Under the pieces are notes generated by a model that did not search any database, had not been told where the DNA came from, and was given only the letters and a program-made list of their open reading frames with translations. A DNA stretch of 64,000 nucleotides, taken from Flavobacterium piscinae (GTDB lineage: Bacteria; Bacteroidota; Bacteroidia; Flavobacteriales; Flavobacteriaceae). Position 1 is the first letter of the stretch, and every line of letters begins with the position of its first letter. This document shows positions 62,105 through 64,000 of this stretch, piece by piece. The stretch spans positions 21,322-85,321 of the forward strand of contig NZ_SBKQ01000014.1 in assembly GCF_004122145.1 (NCBI RefSeq), written 5' to 3'. A program made the position numbers and the translations under genes.

Positions 62105-62144
62105 TTAGTCCACGTGGTAAAATTTATTAGTACATTTGGACTAA
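62105..62144. promoter_or_regulatory. Inverted-repeat operator overlapping a -7 promoter box
   Basis: TTAGTCCA (62105-62112) and TGGACTAA (62137-62144) are perfect inverted halves, with a CCACGTGG palindrome (62110-62117) across the left half. TACATTTG (62131-62138) is a -7 box for the gene at 62171, and its last two bases lie in the right half. A repressor binding here would cover the promoter. Confidence 0.6.
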
Positions 62145-62170
62145 ATTACGAATTAAAATAAGATAAGATT

Positions 62171-62860
62171 ATGAAACGAAAACAAATTACACAAATAATA
62201 AACGTTCGTTGGTTTCCTAAATTCTTAAAAACACTAGTTGCAGAATTTTTAAGTTGGTTTGTTTTAAAAGTTAATGCTACAAAACCATTCATACCAGTAA
62301 TTGAAGATATCCTCAACAAAACCTATAATAAAAGGATAATCAATATTGAATTTGGTATAGGTGCAGGAATTGAAACCGTTAAACCATTTTTAAATGATGG
62401 AGTTAAAGTGGATTCAATTGCTATTTCAAATTTTAATACATCGGAAAAAGGAGTTTACCTCTTTGTTAACTCTTTCCATCAGCTAAATGCCTCAGAAGCT
62501 AAAAAGATTTTACAAAATATTGAAGAAAGTGGTAATCCGGTAGTGGTGGTTGAAGGCAACAACGACAGTCTTTGGCAAATTGTAGGGATGACAGTATTTG
62601 TTCCACTAACAGTATTGTTAACTGCTTTTTTTGTAAAACCATTTAGAATTTCGCGAATAATCTTTACATATCTCATACCAATACTTCCTATAGTTATTGT
62701 AATTGACGGATGTATTGCTTTATTAAAATTGTATAACCCAACTGATTTATTGGCATTGACATCCTCATTAGAAAACAATAATTACGAGTGGAAAGCAGGA
62801 AAAAACGACAATGGAAGGGGCGGGAAAATTATGTATTTAACAGGCAGAAAATTACAATAA
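62171..62860 (+). CDS. Methyltransferase-like membrane-associated protein with a degenerate SAM motif
   Basis: 229 residues, a paralogue of the next protein. The nucleotide-binding loop reads NIEFGIGAGIE (about 58-68), where the paralogue has a usable LDLASGGGGG, and the following 50 residues are shorter. The C-terminal half has the shared ASEAKKILQNI segment and a hydrophobic hairpin (VPLTVLLTAFFVKPFRISRI, LIPILPIVIVIDG). It may be a regulatory partner rather than an enzyme. It precedes the paralogue by one base. Confidence 0.7.
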   Translation: MKRKQITQIINVRWFPKFLKTLVAEFLSWFVLKVNATKPFIPVIEDILNKTYNKRIINIEFGIGAGIETVKPFLNDGVKVDSIAISNFNTSEKGVYLFVNSFHQLNASEAKKILQNIEESGNPVVVVEGNNDSLWQIVGMTVFVPLTVLLTAFFVKPFRISRIIFTYLIPILPIVIVIDGCIALLKLYNPTDLLALTSSLENNNYEWKAGKNDNGRGGKIMYLTGRKLQ

Positions 62861-62861
62861 T

Positions 62862-63635
62862 ATGAAACGCATTCACTTATTTGAATTTGAAGATTTTCAA
62901 TGGTTTCCAAATTTTTTAAGAAACTACATGACCGATTATTTACAATTTATATCTAACAAAGCAAAAGTTTATTCGCCAATATCGGATTTGCTCATAGAAA
63001 AATTAAAAGTAAGTAACTCCACCCATATTTTAGATTTGGCTTCTGGTGGCGGTGGCGGACTATTATGGTTGAATTCTGAAATTATAAAACAAATTCCTGA
63101 ACTAACAGTTACCTTAACAGATTATTACCCTAATATCAAAGCATTTGAAGAAACTAAATCAAGAGCTAATAATTTTAGTTACCATACGGGAAGTGTTGAT
63201 GCACGAAATGTACCTGAAAAGTTGAAAGGTTTTCGTACTCAGTTTTTATCACTTCATCATTTTAGACCAACAGAAGCAAAAAGAATACTACAAAATGCAA
63301 TAGATTCAAATACAGCAATTGGAATTTTTGAAGCTCAAGACAGAACTTTACCTAGTTTTATAGGAATGTTGCTTTCGCCAATAAGCGTATGTCTCACAAC
63401 CCTATTCATTAAACCTTTTAAATTTAGTAGGATCTTCTTTACCTATATATTACCTATTATTCCGATTGTCGTTTTATGGGATGGAATTGTTTCTTGTTTG
63501 CGAACTTATTCTGTATCTGAAATGAAGGATTTAGTAAGCAACTTGGCACACAAAGACAAATTTGATTGGGAAATTGGTATGAAAAAGCAGGATATGAAAA
63601 AAGTATTGTATTTAATTGGCACACCAAAAGCCTAA
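62862..63635 (+). CDS. Class I SAM-dependent methyltransferase-like protein, membrane associated
   Basis: 257 residues. The SAM motif I is ILDLASGGGGGLLWL (about 55-69), followed by LTDYYPN near 88 and LSLHHFRPTEAKRIL near 127. The C-terminal part has a hydrophobic hairpin (MLLSPISVCLTTLFIKPFKFSR and the following PIIPIVVLWDG). The pair with its paralogue under a TetR gene suggests a small-molecule or lipid methylation system, but the substrate is unknown. Confidence 0.75.
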   Translation: MKRIHLFEFEDFQWFPNFLRNYMTDYLQFISNKAKVYSPISDLLIEKLKVSNSTHILDLASGGGGGLLWLNSEIIKQIPELTVTLTDYYPNIKAFEETKSRANNFSYHTGSVDARNVPEKLKGFRTQFLSLHHFRPTEAKRILQNAIDSNTAIGIFEAQDRTLPSFIGMLLSPISVCLTTLFIKPFKFSRIFFTYILPIIPIVVLWDGIVSCLRTYSVSEMKDLVSNLAHKDKFDWEIGMKKQDMKKVLYLIGTPKA

Positions 63636-63647
63636 AGTTGTTATATC

Positions 63648-63816
63648 ATGTATAAAAAAACGAATTATTTAATACTCTCTAGTTTTTTTTCTGATTGCGT
63701 TTTTAGTATTGGAGTTTACAGACATATACGGAGACTCAAAATGGTTTAAAATATATACACTTATCTTATTTTCAACATTTTTAATTAGTGGATTAAGAGT
63801 AAAAAGAAAAGAGTAA
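63648..63816 (+). pseudogene. Small two-helix membrane protein broken by a frameshift in a T8 run
   Basis: From the ATG at 63648 the frame reads MYKKTNYLILSSFF and then runs off at eight T residues (63683-63690). Removing one T restores a 55-residue reading, with LIAFLVLEFTDIYGDSKWF, then IYTLILFSTFLISGLRVKRKE and a TAA at 63814-63816. Two hydrophobic helices are visible. It could be a true frameshift, a slippage site or a sequencing error. It follows the methyltransferase pair by 12 bases. Confidence 0.6.
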
Positions 63817-63879
63817 TTTTGATTAATTTGTATAGTCGTTGAAATTAAATTTCGAATAATAAAAACGCACTACAATCGA

Positions 63880-64000
63880 GTAGACTGCCCTGCCAGAAAC
63901 TGACAGGAAGAGCCTCTCACACCACCGAGCGTACGGGTCACGTACTCGGCGGTTCGCAAAGAGATGGGTTGAGTTGAATGTAGCATTCCATTAAGGTCTC
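63880..64000 (-). mobile_element. 3' end of a group II intron (domains V and VI), continuing past the window
   Basis: On the minus strand GCGAACCGCCGAGTACG followed by a short loop and CGTACGCTCGGTGGTGTGAG forms the conserved domain V hairpin (63953-63921), with the CGC triad in ACCGCC. Downstream a hairpin CCTGTCAG / CTGGCAGG (63907-63889) fits domain VI. The intron body, and probably a maturase gene, lie to the right of the window. The exact 3' splice boundary near 63880 is uncertain. No gene is seen in 63817-63879. Confidence 0.7.

Overview
The window looks like chromosomal DNA of a Flavobacteriaceae member, most likely Flavobacterium or a close relative. The evidence is the low G+C content, promoters of the Bacteroidota type (TTTG, about 19 nt, then TAnnTTTG), almost no Shine-Dalgarno sequences, two proteins with type IX secretion sorting domains, a split methylmalonyl-CoA mutase, and flavobacterial-style extragenic repeats. 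Most genes are housekeeping and sit in short operons.

Left part (1-16.4 kb): the end of a YceI-like gene; a nucleotide-sugar-epimerase-like gene and a hotdog-fold gene on the minus strand; a DUF4870 gene; a PadR / PspC / DUF2807 adhesin operon with a second DUF2807 gene after it; trxB; tRNA-Pro(UGG) followed by a tandem duplication of its 3' end; then udk, an ftsB/divIC-like gene, both methylmalonyl-CoA mutase subunits, an acetyltransferase, an aminotransferase, an ATPase behind a triple 15-bp repeat, and a dienoyl-CoA-reductase-like SDR.

Middle (16.4-51.2 kb): parA-parB-DUF5683-dapB-lepB-wbqC; a membrane-tethered phosphatase/nuclease; two rhomboids with mutL; ribH and a YfgM-like gene; recF, DUF2461, murB; a glycosyltransferase and a sigma factor; an MFS transporter; lipA, gap, and a TPR hybrid histidine kinase; pnp-lpxK; esterases; a Nif3-like gene and a zinc-ribbon protein that has lost its cysteines; a T9SS subtilase; rluF; a ParE-type toxin-antitoxin pair; folD; ffh.

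Right part (51.2-60.2 kb) is the most interesting. An ECF sigma factor, a FecR anti-sigma factor and a TonB-dependent receptor form an operon. Divergent from them is a minus-strand series: an Asp-rich lipoprotein, an unlisted 39-residue membrane peptide, a second lipoprotein, a Crp/Fnr regulator, a DUF2892 membrane protein and a T9SS protein. A bipartite element, GTAGGGT then exactly 15 nt then TGTT, lies upstream of the first lipoprotein, the fecR-like gene, and a separate DUF4382-like Asp-rich lipoprotein about 5 kb away. I infer that these form a local ECF regulon. A perfect TGTGA-N6-TCACA operator lies upstream of the DUF2892 gene.

The right end (60-64 kb) is accessory. A roughly 210-bp direct repeat, which includes the last 29 codons of the TonB receptor, flanks a small membrane-protein gene. 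Then come a TetR regulator divergent from two paralogous membrane-associated methyltransferase-like genes, a frameshifted two-helix membrane protein, and the 3' end (domains V and VI) of a group II intron on the minus strand that runs off the window.
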